Made by a program: the position numbers and the translations under genes. A stretch of DNA of 45,396 bases from an uncultured Acidimicrobiales bacterium (lineage in GTDB: Bacteria; Actinomycetota; Acidimicrobiia; Acidimicrobiales; SHLQ01): the NCBI GenBank assembly GCA_937934655.1, contig CALGZB010000120.1, positions 1-45,396 of the forward strand. Reading direction: 5' to 3'. Each line of letters opens with the position of its first letter. The first letter of the stretch is position 1. This document shows, piece by piece, positions 17,089-25,460 of the stretch. The notes beneath the pieces were generated by a model that searched no databases, was not told the origin of the DNA, and saw only the letters and a program-made list of their open reading frames with translations.

Positions 17089-19902
17089 CTACTTGCCGTA
17101 TTTCGTCTTCTGGAGCTGCTTTGCCTGCGGTACCCAGTTGTCACGGTCGATGCGGCCGGGGAAGTCGGGGAGCAAATCGTTGAGCTCCTTGACGCCGGCT
17201 TTGTCGAGTGCGGCCACCTGGCGGAAGAAGTAGATACCTTCACTGTTCAACAGCTTCTCCATCTTGGGTCCGACGCCGCTGATCTCTTTCAGATCGTCGC
17301 GTTCGGATTTCGATGGTGCCTTCTCTTTGCTGATCTTGGTGAGGGTGCTCTTCTTTGCCGGGGCGGCTGGTGTTTTGCCGTCTCGGTAGCCTCGGGCTTG
17401 TGGTACCCATTCGTCGCGTTCGATGCGGCCGGGGAATCCGGGAAGAAGCTCGTTGAGCTCGTTCACGCCGGCTTTGTCGAGTGCTGCGAGTTGGCGGAAG
17501 AAGTAGATGCCTTCGCCGTGGAGCATTTCTTCCATCTGTGGGCCGATGCCGCTGATGAGCTGGAGGTTGTCACGTTCGGACTTTGCTGGTGCTTTGTCTT
17601 TGGTGATGACTTCGAGCGTGCTCTTCTTCGCTGGTGCGGCTGGTGCGGCTGGTTTCGGAGCAGGTGCTGGCTTGGCCTTTGCTGCTGCCAGCTTGGCTTC
17701 GAGCTCGGCAATCTTGGAATTGCGCTTTTCGAGATCGCCACTCAGCGACGTGGTGCGCTTGGCGCATGCATCGAGGTCGCGTTGCAGGGCGGTGGACCGA
17801 CTGTTTGCGTTGGTGTAGTCGCCCTCGATCTTTCCAACCTTTGCATTGGCTGACGTGAGGTCCTTCTCGAGTGAACCGAGGCGACTGTTGGCCCCGGACA
17901 ATTCGCCCTGAACCGTTTTGATCGTCCCGTTTGCAGCACTGAGGTCGGCTTCGAGGGCCGCAACCCGCTTGTTGGCTGCCTCGACGTCGCCTCGTAGCTT
18001 GCCGAGTTCGGCGAGCTGCTTCTCGAGTTCGCCGACTCGGTTGTTGGCTCCGGTGAGGTCGCCTTCGAGCGCTGTTGCTTTGGCGTTGGCGCCGTCGAGT
18101 TCTCCTCGAAGTTTGGCGAGTTCGCCGAGTTGGCCTTCGAGTTCGCTGATGCGTCCGTTGGCGCCGCCGAGTTCGCCTTCGAGCGCTGTTGCTTTGGCGT
18201 TGGCGCCGTCGAGTTCTCCGCGTAGCTTGCCGAGTTCGCCGAGCTGGCTTTCGAGTTCGCCGACCCGGTTGTTGGCTCCGGTGAGGTCGCCTTCGAGTGC
18301 CGATGCTTTGGCATTGGCTCCGCCGAGTTCGCCTTCGAGCGCTGTTGCTTTGGCGTTGGCGCCGTCGAGTTCTCCGCGTAGCTTGCCGAGTTCGCCGAGT
18401 TGGCCTTCGAGTTCGCTGATGCGTCCGTTGGCTCCGCCGAGTTCGGCTTCGAGTTCGCCGATGCGTCCGTTGGCGCCGTCGTAGTCACCTTGGAGCGAAC
18501 TGAATCCGACGATGTCGCCTTCGAGCGAACTGGCCTTAGCGTTGGCTCCGGCAAGTTGGCCTTCGAGTTCGCTGATACGTCCGTTGGCTCCAGTGAGCTC
18601 CGTTTCGAGTGCGTTTGCTTTGGCGTGGGCACCATCGAGTTCTCCACGCAGCGCACCCATCTCGCCGAGCTGGCTTTCGAGTTCGCCGATGCGTCCGTTG
18701 GCTCCAGCGAGGTCTCCATCGAGTTCGCCGATGCGTCCGTTGGCTCCAGCGAGCTCCGCTTCGAGCGCTGCTGCTTTGGCGTTGGCGCCGTCGAGATCGC
18801 CCTGCAGCGAGCTGAATCCGGCCATGTCGCCTTCAAGGGATGTGGCTTTGGCGTTGGCCCCAGCCAGTTGGCCTTCGAGATCACCAATATGTGCGTTGGC
18901 TCCAGCGAGGTCACCCTCGAGTTCGCCGATGCGTCTGTTGGCTCCGTCGACTTCGGCTTCGAGTACCGATGCCCGTTCGTTCACACCGTCGAAGTCACCT
19001 TGGAGCGAAGCGAAGCCCATAAGTTGGTTGTTTGCACCACCCAGTTCGCCTTCGAGTTCCGAGGAGCGTGCGGTCAACGACACGACGTCGTTCTCGAGTG
19101 CGCCCACTCGGCCATTGGCCGAATTGAGTTCGCCTTCGAGCGAACCGACCCGAGCGTTTGCGCCCTGGAGTTCTCCCTCGAGTGCCGTGGCCCGTGCATT
19201 GGCTCCGTCGATATCGCCCTGCATTTCGGCAAGCCGTCCGTTGGCTCCGTTGAGATCGCCTTCGAGTGCGGCCACCCGTCCGTTGGCTTCGGTGAGGTCG
19301 CCCTCAAGCGCCGATGCTCGAGCATTTGCACCGTCGAGGTCTCCCTGCAGCGATGTTGCTCGTGCGTTTGCACCTTCGAGGTCTGCTTGGAGCGATGTTG
19401 CTCGTGCGTTTGCGCCTTCGAGGTCGGCTTGGAGCGACGTTGCCCGTGCGTTTGCGCCCTCGACCTCGGTTTGGAGTTCGCCAATCCGGGTCTTCGAGCC
19501 GTCGACCTCACCGCGAAGGGTCTTGAGTTGGCCTTCGCTGGTGCTCACCGTTGCTCGGAGCCCGTCGAGGTCTCCGGAAAGTGCAGAGGCCTTTGAGCGT
19601 TCGGTCTTTACTGCTCCTTCGAGCTCGCCGATCCGGCCGTTGGCTCCTTCGAGGTCGCCGGTCAGCGTAGAGACTCGACCTTCAAGGGTTCGTTTCTCGT
19701 CTGCGAGGCCAGCGGACTGCGTCTGCAGCTTCCGGTAGTCGCCGTCGATGCGGTCGTAGTCGTTTGCTCGTGCTTGGACCGAGTCCCAGTCAGCGCCTCT
19801 GACCTGGCTATGACGCCAGCGCCAGAGCAGCCAGCCAAGACCGAGACCACCAAGAGCCGACAGGATGAGAGGGATGAGTATTTCCCCAAGAGTGAATAGC
19901 AT
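17089..19902 (-). CDS. Membrane-anchored coiled-coil repeat protein with two C-terminal helix-hairpin-helix domains
   Basis: The ATG at 19902 follows a good AAGGGA ribosome-binding site by eight bases. The 937-residue product has one N-terminal membrane helix (LILSALGGLGLGWLLW) with Arg-rich flank WRWRHS, which predicts a cytoplasmic rod. About 580 residues of near-perfect 14-residue repeats follow, of the type LEGDLxGANxRxxx (two heptads each), a long parallel coiled coil. A Lys/Pro/Ala linker leads to two copies of an H3TH-like domain, about residues 775-840 and 866-937, each with ISGxGPxMExxL, GIYFFRQ, ALDKAGV, ELNxLL and FPGRI. This fold is known from the tails of some NuoE and ribosomal L21 proteins, and HhH motifs usually touch DNA or protein. 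The function is unknown. It is co-oriented 33 bases behind the BON/OmpA gene. Confidence 0.85.
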   Translation of the reverse strand: MLFTLGEILIPLILSALGGLGLGWLLWRWRHSQVRGADWDSVQARANDYDRIDGDYRKLQTQSAGLADEKRTLEGRVSTLTGDLEGANGRIGELEGAVKTERSKASALSGDLDGLRATVSTSEGQLKTLRGEVDGSKTRIGELQTEVEGANARATSLQADLEGANARATSLQADLEGANARATSLQGDLDGANARASALEGDLTEANGRVAALEGDLNGANGRLAEMQGDIDGANARATALEGELQGANARVGSLEGELNSANGRVGALENDVVSLTARSSELEGELGGANNQLMGFASLQGDFDGVNERASVLEAEVDGANRRIGELEGDLAGANAHIGDLEGQLAGANAKATSLEGDMAGFSSLQGDLDGANAKAAALEAELAGANGRIGELDGDLAGANGRIGELESQLGEMGALRGELDGAHAKANALETELTGANGRISELEGQLAGANAKASSLEGDIVGFSSLQGDYDGANGRIGELEAELGGANGRISELEGQLGELGKLRGELDGANAKATALEGELGGANAKASALEGDLTGANNRVGELESQLGELGKLRGELDGANAKATALEGELGGANGRISELEGQLGELAKLRGELDGANAKATALEGDLTGANNRVGELEKQLAELGKLRGDVEAANKRVAALEADLSAANGTIKTVQGELSGANSRLGSLEKDLTSANAKVGKIEGDYTNANSRSTALQRDLDACAKRTTSLSGDLEKRNSKIAELEAKLAAAKAKPAPAPKPAAPAAPAKKSTLEVITKDKAPAKSERDNLQLISGIGPQMEEMLHGEGIYFFRQLAALDKAGVNELNELLPGFPGRIERDEWVPQARGYRDGKTPAAPAKKSTLTKISKEKAPSKSERDDLKEISGVGPKMEKLLNSEGIYFFRQVAALDKAGVKELNDLLPDFPGRIDRDNWVPQAKQLQKTKYGK
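17900..19520. repeat. Minisatellite-like 42-bp repeat array encoding the 14-residue coiled coil
   Basis: Degenerate 42-base units, each encoding a LEG(D/E)LxGANxRxxx block, run through the central part of the coiled-coil gene. The most uniform stretch is at 19310-19450, where several adjacent units are almost identical. Occasional breaks (for example a GFSSLQGD variant and a GELGKLRGELDGANAK block used repeatedly) show higher-order duplication. Boundaries are approximate. Confidence 0.85.
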
Positions 19903-19935
19903 TATTTATTTCCCTTCGTAAGGAGTTCGGGTCGA

Positions 19936-21810
19936 TTAGTTGGTGAATTCGGCGAGTGCGGTGAATTCGACCCGTCGGTTCTGTTGCTTGTTTTCTGGCG
20001 TGTCATTTGGAGCGACAGGTTCGGTCTCGCCGAAGCCCTGTCCTCGTAGACGGTTGATGTCGATGCCCTGTTCGGCGAGGTAGGCGCTCACCGATTTCGC
20101 CCGTCGATCGGAGAGATCGAGGTTGAGCGCATCGTTGCCGTCGGCATCGGTGTGGCCACCGACGAGAACCGCCGGCCGGGGATACTTGGTCATGGCGGCG
20201 ACAACCTTGTCGAGTGTCGTCGCTGCGGTCGGCGTGATGACATCGCTGTTCACATCGAATATCACGTTTTCGAGGATCTCGGCCTGGAGGGCATCGAGTT
20301 CGGCTTGCAGAAGCCCGACCTCGTCTTCGATCGTCGCCTCGGCGACTGTTACATCGACCGTGGTGCTGTCGTTCGCCGAACCAACGAGTCCGTCGATGTT
20401 GGCTTTCGCCGCGTCGTCGACGGCGACACCGGTAAAGGTGAGGGCACTATCGGTGACGCTTCCGGAACCTTCGGTCAGCCCGTCGAACCCGTCGAAGATG
20501 GCTGCCATGTCGGCAACCTTTCCGTCGGCGTTTGGAGCTTGCTCGGTGAGGTCCGAGATCATCAGGTTGTTCGTGACGTTGTCGGCGCCGACCTCGGCTT
20601 CAGCGGCCGCGACGAGTGCGTCGTGCTGGGCTTGGGTGAGGACCGTGCCGTCGAGGGTGATGCTCTCGCCATCGGTGCTGACGTTGACATCGAGCGGGCC
20701 GGTGTCGGGTGCAGCGACGGTGACCTCTCCGCCAACGTCTACCCCGTCGACTCCGCCGACCGCTCCAACAAGGGCCGCCTTGGCGTCCTCGCTGGTTGCG
20801 ATGGCATTGACGTCGAGGTCATCGTCGGTGAGATGAGCGTCGCCGCTCACGATGTTGTCGCCGGCCATCAGTGCAACCGCTCCGGCGAGTCCGGCTACCC
20901 GGGCTGCCGAACCACTCTTGCTTGCATCCATGTCGAGGATGTTGAGGTTGTTGGTGACATTGGCTGCGCCGACCGCATCGACGGCTGCGTCGTTGAGTTG
21001 GTCGTACTCGGCTTGGTTGAGCACATCGCCGTTCAGCGTGATTTGTTCACCCGTTGCAGTGATTCGAACATCGTGGCTTCCCGTCGGTTCGGGAGCTGCC
21101 TCGGTTCCGAGGACGGTCATCTGCGAGGTATCGCCCTCGCGGATTGCTCCACCATCGCGTTCGATTCGTTCCTCGAGGAACGCTTCGATCTCTTCGTTGG
21201 TGACACCGACAGGCAAGGTGAAGTTTGAAATCTCGCCGTCGCGGCCGTCGAAGTCGACCCGATCTTTGCTGAGGTTGATGCCGTACTCGTCGCGCATCTG
21301 CACGATGGTGGCGTCCTCGAGGTCATCCTCGATGTGATCGACGCCCCAGATCATTGTGCCGATGAAAAAGGCGAGGAGCGGAAGAAGACCAAGCGCCAAG
21401 GCCAACGGCCGGCTCCAAGGCTTCCCGCTCTTGCTTCGTCGAAGCCAGCGGCCTCGGCCGCCGCCCTTGCCGCTCACTGAAGGCGAGCCGAGCGAGGCCT
21501 TCTTTCCTACGCCTGCGGCTTTGTTTCCCAGGCCGGTGGCTTTGCTTCCTACGCCTGCGGCTTTGTTTCCTAGTCCGGCGGTTGCGCCTGCGGCTTTGTT
21601 TCCTACGCCTGCGGCTGCGCCTCCTAGTCCGGCGGCTGCGCCAGCGGCTTTGCCACTGATGCCTCCAGCTTTGTCTCGAGCGGCATCAGCAGCACCTTTG
21701 GCGGCGTCAGTCGCTTTGCCTCCTAGTCCGGCGGCTGCGCCGCTGGACTTGTTCTTTGCTTCTTCGGCTGCCTTTTCGGCTGCCTTTTTGGCTGAATTGT
21801 CATCGGCCAC
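19936..21810 (-). CDS. ArfA-like membrane protein: Lys/Ala-rich tail, TM, BON domains, OmpA peptidoglycan-binding domain
   Basis: I take the GTG at 21810, preceded by GAAGGGA; GTG 21894 or TTG 21975 would add a stretch with less typical codon use. The 624-residue protein opens with a Lys/Ala/Gly tail of repeated GNKAAGVG-type units. A membrane helix follows (LALALGLLPLLAFFIGTMIW, about 135-155), then an outer part with at least two BON-like repeats marked by ITLNGDVL/ITLDGTVL and VTNNL. The C-terminal OmpA domain has GHTDADGNDALNLDLSDRRA, GFGETEPVAPN and NRRVEF, which bind the diaminopimelate of peptidoglycan. The architecture recalls mycobacterial ArfA (Rv0899), with a much longer cytoplasmic tail. 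It heads the two-gene unit with the coiled-coil protein, suggesting a cell-wall to cytoplasm linkage. Confidence 0.85.
   Translation of the reverse strand: MADDNSAKKAAEKAAEEAKNKSSGAAAGLGGKATDAAKGAADAARDKAGGISGKAAGAAAGLGGAAAGVGNKAAGATAGLGNKAAGVGSKATGLGNKAAGVGKKASLGSPSVSGKGGGRGRWLRRSKSGKPWSRPLALALGLLPLLAFFIGTMIWGVDHIEDDLEDATIVQMRDEYGINLSKDRVDFDGRDGEISNFTLPVGVTNEEIEAFLEERIERDGGAIREGDTSQMTVLGTEAAPEPTGSHDVRITATGEQITLNGDVLNQAEYDQLNDAAVDAVGAANVTNNLNILDMDASKSGSAARVAGLAGAVALMAGDNIVSGDAHLTDDDLDVNAIATSEDAKAALVGAVGGVDGVDVGGEVTVAAPDTGPLDVNVSTDGESITLDGTVLTQAQHDALVAAAEAEVGADNVTNNLMISDLTEQAPNADGKVADMAAIFDGFDGLTEGSGSVTDSALTFTGVAVDDAAKANIDGLVGSANDSTTVDVTVAEATIEDEVGLLQAELDALQAEILENVIFDVNSDVITPTAATTLDKVVAAMTKYPRPAVLVGGHTDADGNDALNLDLSDRRAKSVSAYLAEQGIDINRLRGQGFGETEPVAPNDTPENKQQNRRVEFTALAEFTN
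21503..21640. repeat. 21-bp repeats in the Lys/Ala tail of the BON/OmpA gene
   Basis: Units of the type tttcctacgcctgcggctttg start at 21503, 21524, 21545, 21566, 21599 and 21620, with one shortened copy at 21587. They encode alternating AAGVGNK and AGLGNKA heptapeptides, and the reading frame is kept throughout. Confidence 0.85.
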
Positions 21811-22246
21811 GGTGTGGGTGGTCCCTTCTCGGAAGGTTCCCCATTGGGCAATCGAAGTTTGTGCCGGAGGAACCGAAACTGTTGCGTCAGTCACAGGTAG
21901 GACGGCGGATCTCGTGAAAGGTCGCGAGATCCCTAGGGAATTTCCCCAATGATCGACGTAGGGAGGTTTCTGCAACCATAAAAACCACTAAGCGTGGGTT
22001 TTACCCTGTGCTGGTGGGCTGAGAAATCGTCAATAGGGGGACTTTAGTCCTATTCGTGCTGGTCAGGAGGAAATTGTGCTTTGGCTCGCGGGTATCGAGC
22101 TCGAATGTGTGATTCGCCGATAGCCTCGGCTTCGGGCGGAGTTGGCCTGGTTTTTGTCGACGCCTGGACCCGCGCTGCGGTTATCCATGCTGAAGCAGGT
22201 TCATCCATACTTTCGATAGTTCTCTTTCCCTTTCAGGTGTGCTCAC
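21811..22246. other. 436-bp divergent intergenic region with a short SD-led leader ORF
   Basis: This gap separates the BON/OmpA gene from the amidase and must hold both promoters, though no clear -35/-10 pair stands out. A hairpin (22032-22054, aata plus ggac pairing with gtcc plus tatt) precedes a strong AGGAGG at 22065-22070. Five bases on, a GTG opens a 15-codon reading frame (22076-22123, MLWLAGIELECVIRR), and one base earlier a TTG opens a 12-codon frame beginning Met-Cys. I recognise no riboswitch; in particular I could not fit a c-di-AMP (ydaO) element, which often precedes cell-wall hydrolases. Confidence 0.45.
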
Positions 22247-23851
22247 GTGCTGAAGCGTTCGAATTTGTTCTTTCTGTCCCCAAGTGGCCTTGCTGCCATT
22301 GTGGTGTGTGCACTCTTTGCCGCGCTCCTAGTGCCGGGTAGCGTTGCGGCCCAGGACATTGCGGTTGTGCAAAAAGAGGTCTTCTCCCCCTGGGGTGCTC
22401 TCGATACCGCCGCTGGCGGCCCGAGCTCAATCACCGTTCGCGGTTGGGCGGTCGATGGCGATTCGTCGCGTCCCATCAAGGTCCGGGTGACCGTCGATGG
22501 CAAGCGGATGCGAACCAAACTGGCAAACGGCAGTCACGCAGAGTCCAACGCTATTCATCAGAAGGGCAACAACTTCGGCTACGTGGTGCGGGTCAAGGCA
22601 TCAGCCGGCACCCATGAAGTCTGCGTCGACGGGATCAACGCTGGCTCTACCGGGGTTACCCGCAACATCGATTGCGCCACCGTAAAGGTCAACGCTCGAA
22701 CCAAGGTGCAAGCTGCACGGCCTTTCGGTTCGCTCGACCAACTGACCAGTGACGGCACAAAGGCCTCACTGGTGGGCTTTGCCATCGACCCCGATACGAA
22801 GAAACCCATCAACGTCGACATCTACGTCGATGGTGAATACGTCGAGACGACCCGTGCGGGGCGTAAACGCAACGACATCGGCCGCCGCTACGACATGGGC
22901 AAGCGCCACGGGTTCTCCACCACCATCACTCTTTCCCCGGGTACGCACGAAGTTTGTGCCCATGCGGTGAACAACGGCGAGGGCCTCAACAAGAATCTTG
23001 GTTGCGGTACTGCAGTTGTGGCTGGCGACGCTTCCCGTGGCGGACCGGGCGTGGTCATCACGCCAACCGGCATCGTGACCCCAGTGCTCGAAACCCACCG
23101 CGACGGCTGGACGGTTTGGACTCCTTGTGTCCGCACTCAGCGGATTACCAAGGGCACATTCATTGCTGGAACCCAGGTCGTCATCGATGCGGGCCATGGC
23201 GGAGCCGAGTCCGGATCAGTCGGTCCGAACAATCTTTATGAGAAGACCCTCAATCTTTCCATCGCAACTCGCGTCAAGGCCATCCTCGGGGCCCGCGGCA
23301 TTAGTTCTGTGCTTACTCGAACCACCGATCACCGCATTCCGCTTCGCACCCGAGCCGAGATTGCCAATGCGCTCAAGCCCGACCTGTTCGTCTCCATCCA
23401 TCACAACGGTGGAGCCGTTCGGCGCCAAGACACTCCAGGAACCGAGATCTTCTATCAGTCGGGAAGCGACGAGTCGCGTCGTGCCGGCGGCATCTTCTTC
23501 GAGGAGCTCACCGCAGCCCTTGACCAGTACGACATTGGATGGGTCGGCACCGTGCGCAACGGCGTCAGCGCCCGGCTGAAGGACAACGGCGAAAATCTGT
23601 ACGGCATCCACCGATACACGCCTAACATTCCCTCGGTCATCACCGAAGCCGGCTATCTCAGCAACCCATCTGAAGCAGCCCTATTTGCCCGCGACGACGT
23701 GCGCGACACCGAGGCCGTAGCCATCGTTGACGCGATCGAACGTTGGCTCAACACCAAAGATGTCGGCAGTGGTTACCTCCCAGAGTTCGTCGATGGCGGA
23801 TCCTCGGGAACCGGTGGCACCGATAACTGCACCGACCCGGCGCTCCAGTAA
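22247..23851 (+). CDS. Secreted N-acetylmuramoyl-L-alanine amidase (Amidase_3)
   Basis: The GTG-started 534-residue precursor has a signal peptide (SPSGLAAIVVCALFAALLV, cleaved near VAAQ). Two related beta-domains follow, each with an AFGSLD/PWGALD-type opening, VDGDS or DPDTKKP, and a GTHEVC motif, probably Ig-like wall-binding modules. The C-terminal catalytic domain has the zinc ligands of Amidase_3: His in VIDAGHGG, Glu in NLYEKTLNLS, His in FVSIHHNGG, and the catalytic Glu in VITEAGYLSNPSE. It should cut the bond between MurNAc and L-alanine in peptidoglycan outside the cell. A Gly/Ser/Thr tail ends the protein. The long leader with a short SD-led frame hints at post-transcriptional control. 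It is divergent from the peptidoglycan-binding BON/OmpA gene. Confidence 0.92.
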   Translation: MLKRSNLFFLSPSGLAAIVVCALFAALLVPGSVAAQDIAVVQKEVFSPWGALDTAAGGPSSITVRGWAVDGDSSRPIKVRVTVDGKRMRTKLANGSHAESNAIHQKGNNFGYVVRVKASAGTHEVCVDGINAGSTGVTRNIDCATVKVNARTKVQAARPFGSLDQLTSDGTKASLVGFAIDPDTKKPINVDIYVDGEYVETTRAGRKRNDIGRRYDMGKRHGFSTTITLSPGTHEVCAHAVNNGEGLNKNLGCGTAVVAGDASRGGPGVVITPTGIVTPVLETHRDGWTVWTPCVRTQRITKGTFIAGTQVVIDAGHGGAESGSVGPNNLYEKTLNLSIATRVKAILGARGISSVLTRTTDHRIPLRTRAEIANALKPDLFVSIHHNGGAVRRQDTPGTEIFYQSGSDESRRAGGIFFEELTAALDQYDIGWVGTVRNGVSARLKDNGENLYGIHRYTPNIPSVITEAGYLSNPSEAALFARDDVRDTEAVAIVDAIERWLNTKDVGSGYLPEFVDGGSSGTGGTDNCTDPALQ

Positions 23852-23982
23852 ACCAAAGCTGCGTTTCACTGAGGTATCAGTAGCTGCTGTGCTTCTGTAA
23901 CTCCTTCGGCACTTGCACCGATTGAATCAGCGCACCTGAAGATTCTCGACCGATGCCTTGGGGCACTGGCCACTCGTGGTCC

Positions 23983-23988
23983 TATGCT
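23983..23988 (+). promoter_or_regulatory. Putative -10 element for a leaderless HMGCS-like gene
   Basis: TATGCT lies seven bases before the ATG at 23996, the spacing expected of a leaderless actinobacterial transcript, and no ribosome-binding site is present. A weak TTGGGG at 23958-23963 is 19 bases further up. This supports 23996 over the upstream ATG at 23984. Confidence 0.35.
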
Positions 23989-23995
23989 CGTTGAA

Positions 23996-25387
23996 ATGCG
24001 CGGCATCATCAGCTATGGCTGCTATCTCCCATATCGACGGCTCGATCGGGCCGAGATTTCATCACTCCTCGGAAAGGGTGGTGGGTCCGGCACTCGAACC
24101 GTTGCCTCCTTTGACGAGGACACCACCACCCTGGGGGTCGAGGCAGCACGCCTCGCACTTCATGGCGTCGACCAAGCGCCAGCGGTCCTGTCGTTTGCGT
24201 CGGTCTCGCCGACGTACTTCGACCGAACCAACGCCACTGCCATCCATGCAGCGCTTCGTTTACCGCGCTCCACGGCGGCTATCGACATGCTTGGTTCGCA
24301 ACGCTCGGCGGTTGGTGCGTTCGAGATGGCATTGCGATCATCTGACACCCATCTTGTCGTCGGCTCCGATATCCGAATTGGTCTACCGTCCAGCGGCGAT
24401 GAGGCAGCGGGCGGCGATGGTGCCGCTGCGCTTCTCATCGGTAGTGACGAGGACGGCCAGGTGCTCGCCGAGTATCTCGGTGGTGCCGTAGCCACCGACG
24501 AGTTTGTCGATCGCTGGCGAGTCCCCGGAGCGGTCGTGAGTAAGCAGTGGGAAGAACGGTTCGGCGAGGTCGTGTACGGCCCCCTCGCCACCCAAGCTGT
24601 CGCCGAGGCCATGGAGTCAACCGGCCTCACCACCGCCGATGTCACAACAGCAGCTATCACCGGACTGCACGGCCGGGCCATCGCTCGCACGTCGGCCAAG
24701 CTGGGTTTCACGAACGTCGTGGACGACCTAGGCCGCACGGTGGGTAACACCGGCGCCGCTCACCCGGCCTTACTCCTCGGTTCGATGCTCGACACAGCCA
24801 GCGCTGGCGATGTACTCGCGCTCGTGACCTATGCCGATGGCGTGCAGGTTTCGCTGTTTCGGGTGACAACGGCAATCGCCGATCACCAGGCCAAGCGCAC
24901 CGTCGCCGACCAACTCGAAGCGGGCGGTTCAGTGAGCTATGCCAAGTACTTGTCGTGGCGCGACATGTTGCCCATCGAACCTCCCCGTCGTCCCGAGCCC
25001 GACCGGCCAAGCTCGTCGGCCGCCTACCGCAACGCCGACTGGAAGTATGGCTTGGTCGCATCGCGCGATCAGGAGTCCAGTCGTATGTATATGCCGCCAG
25101 CGCGGGTTTCAGCTGATGGCGCCGTCGATCAGATGGATCACATCCCGATGGCCGATGCAGTCGGCACCATCGCCACATTTACCATCGACAAGCTCGTCTA
25201 CTCGCCGAGCCCGCCCGTGGTCTTCGGCATCATTGACTTCGACGGGGGAGGCCGCTTGCCCATCGAAATCGCCGACGTCGACGCCGACGAGGTCAGCATC
25301 GGCGATCGAGTCGAGATGACCTTCCGTCGCCTCTACGCCGGCGACGGCATCAGCAACTACTTCTGGAAGGCCCGCCCGATCCGCTAG
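23996..25387 (+). CDS. HMG-CoA-synthase-like protein fused to a DUF35 OB-fold domain
   Basis: The 463-residue protein starts MRGIISYGCYLP like archaeal-type HMG-CoA synthases and keeps their thiolase-fold landmarks: GGDGAAALLIG, a histidine in ITGLHGRAIARTSAKLG (His225), and GNTGAAHPALLLGSMLD. Where the family has its acyl-accepting cysteine (ACKAGT-like) this protein has LGSQRSA, i.e. Ser101, so classical HMG-CoA synthesis is unlikely. The last 100 residues form a DUF35-type OB fold (from YMPPARVSADG to the end), without the usual zinc-ribbon cysteines before it. The thiolase gene follows directly. In archaea, separate thiolase, DUF35 and HMG-CoA synthase subunits form a channelling complex, and PhlACB acyltransferases use the same three folds. 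A scaffold or non-canonical C-C bond enzyme is my inference. Confidence 0.83.
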   Translation: MRGIISYGCYLPYRRLDRAEISSLLGKGGGSGTRTVASFDEDTTTLGVEAARLALHGVDQAPAVLSFASVSPTYFDRTNATAIHAALRLPRSTAAIDMLGSQRSAVGAFEMALRSSDTHLVVGSDIRIGLPSSGDEAAGGDGAAALLIGSDEDGQVLAEYLGGAVATDEFVDRWRVPGAVVSKQWEERFGEVVYGPLATQAVAEAMESTGLTTADVTTAAITGLHGRAIARTSAKLGFTNVVDDLGRTVGNTGAAHPALLLGSMLDTASAGDVLALVTYADGVQVSLFRVTTAIADHQAKRTVADQLEAGGSVSYAKYLSWRDMLPIEPPRRPEPDRPSSSAAYRNADWKYGLVASRDQESSRMYMPPARVSADGAVDQMDHIPMADAVGTIATFTIDKLVYSPSPPVVFGIIDFDGGGRLPIEIADVDADEVSIGDRVEMTFRRLYAGDGISNYFWKARPIR

Positions 25388-25460
25388 CGATCGGCCCCAT
25401 CCACACGAAGAACTAGTCAACGCAAGTAGAAGAACAGAAACGACAGCAGGGTACGTAGCT

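Noticed and set aside
17900-19520. CRISPR-like regular repeats
   Set aside because: The units are contiguous, in frame, and have no unique spacers; there are no cas genes. They are protein-coding repeats.
18400-19738. Long plus-strand reading frames (about 400 codons, two frames) opposite the coiled-coil gene
   Set aside because: They arise because the 42-bp repeats lack stops in several frames. The translations are repetitive with no start signal, whereas the minus frame has a ribosome-binding site, membrane anchor and conserved HhH domains.
21811-22246. Possible c-di-AMP (ydaO) or other riboswitch before the amidase
   Set aside because: I could not match the conserved ydaO core or any other riboswitch consensus; only a small hairpin and a strong Shine-Dalgarno sequence are visible.
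22081-22341. 86-codon Cys-rich frame before the amidase
   Set aside because: It starts at a TTG without its own ribosome-binding site and runs into the amidase signal peptide in another frame; its cysteines come from the amidase coding sequence read out of frame.
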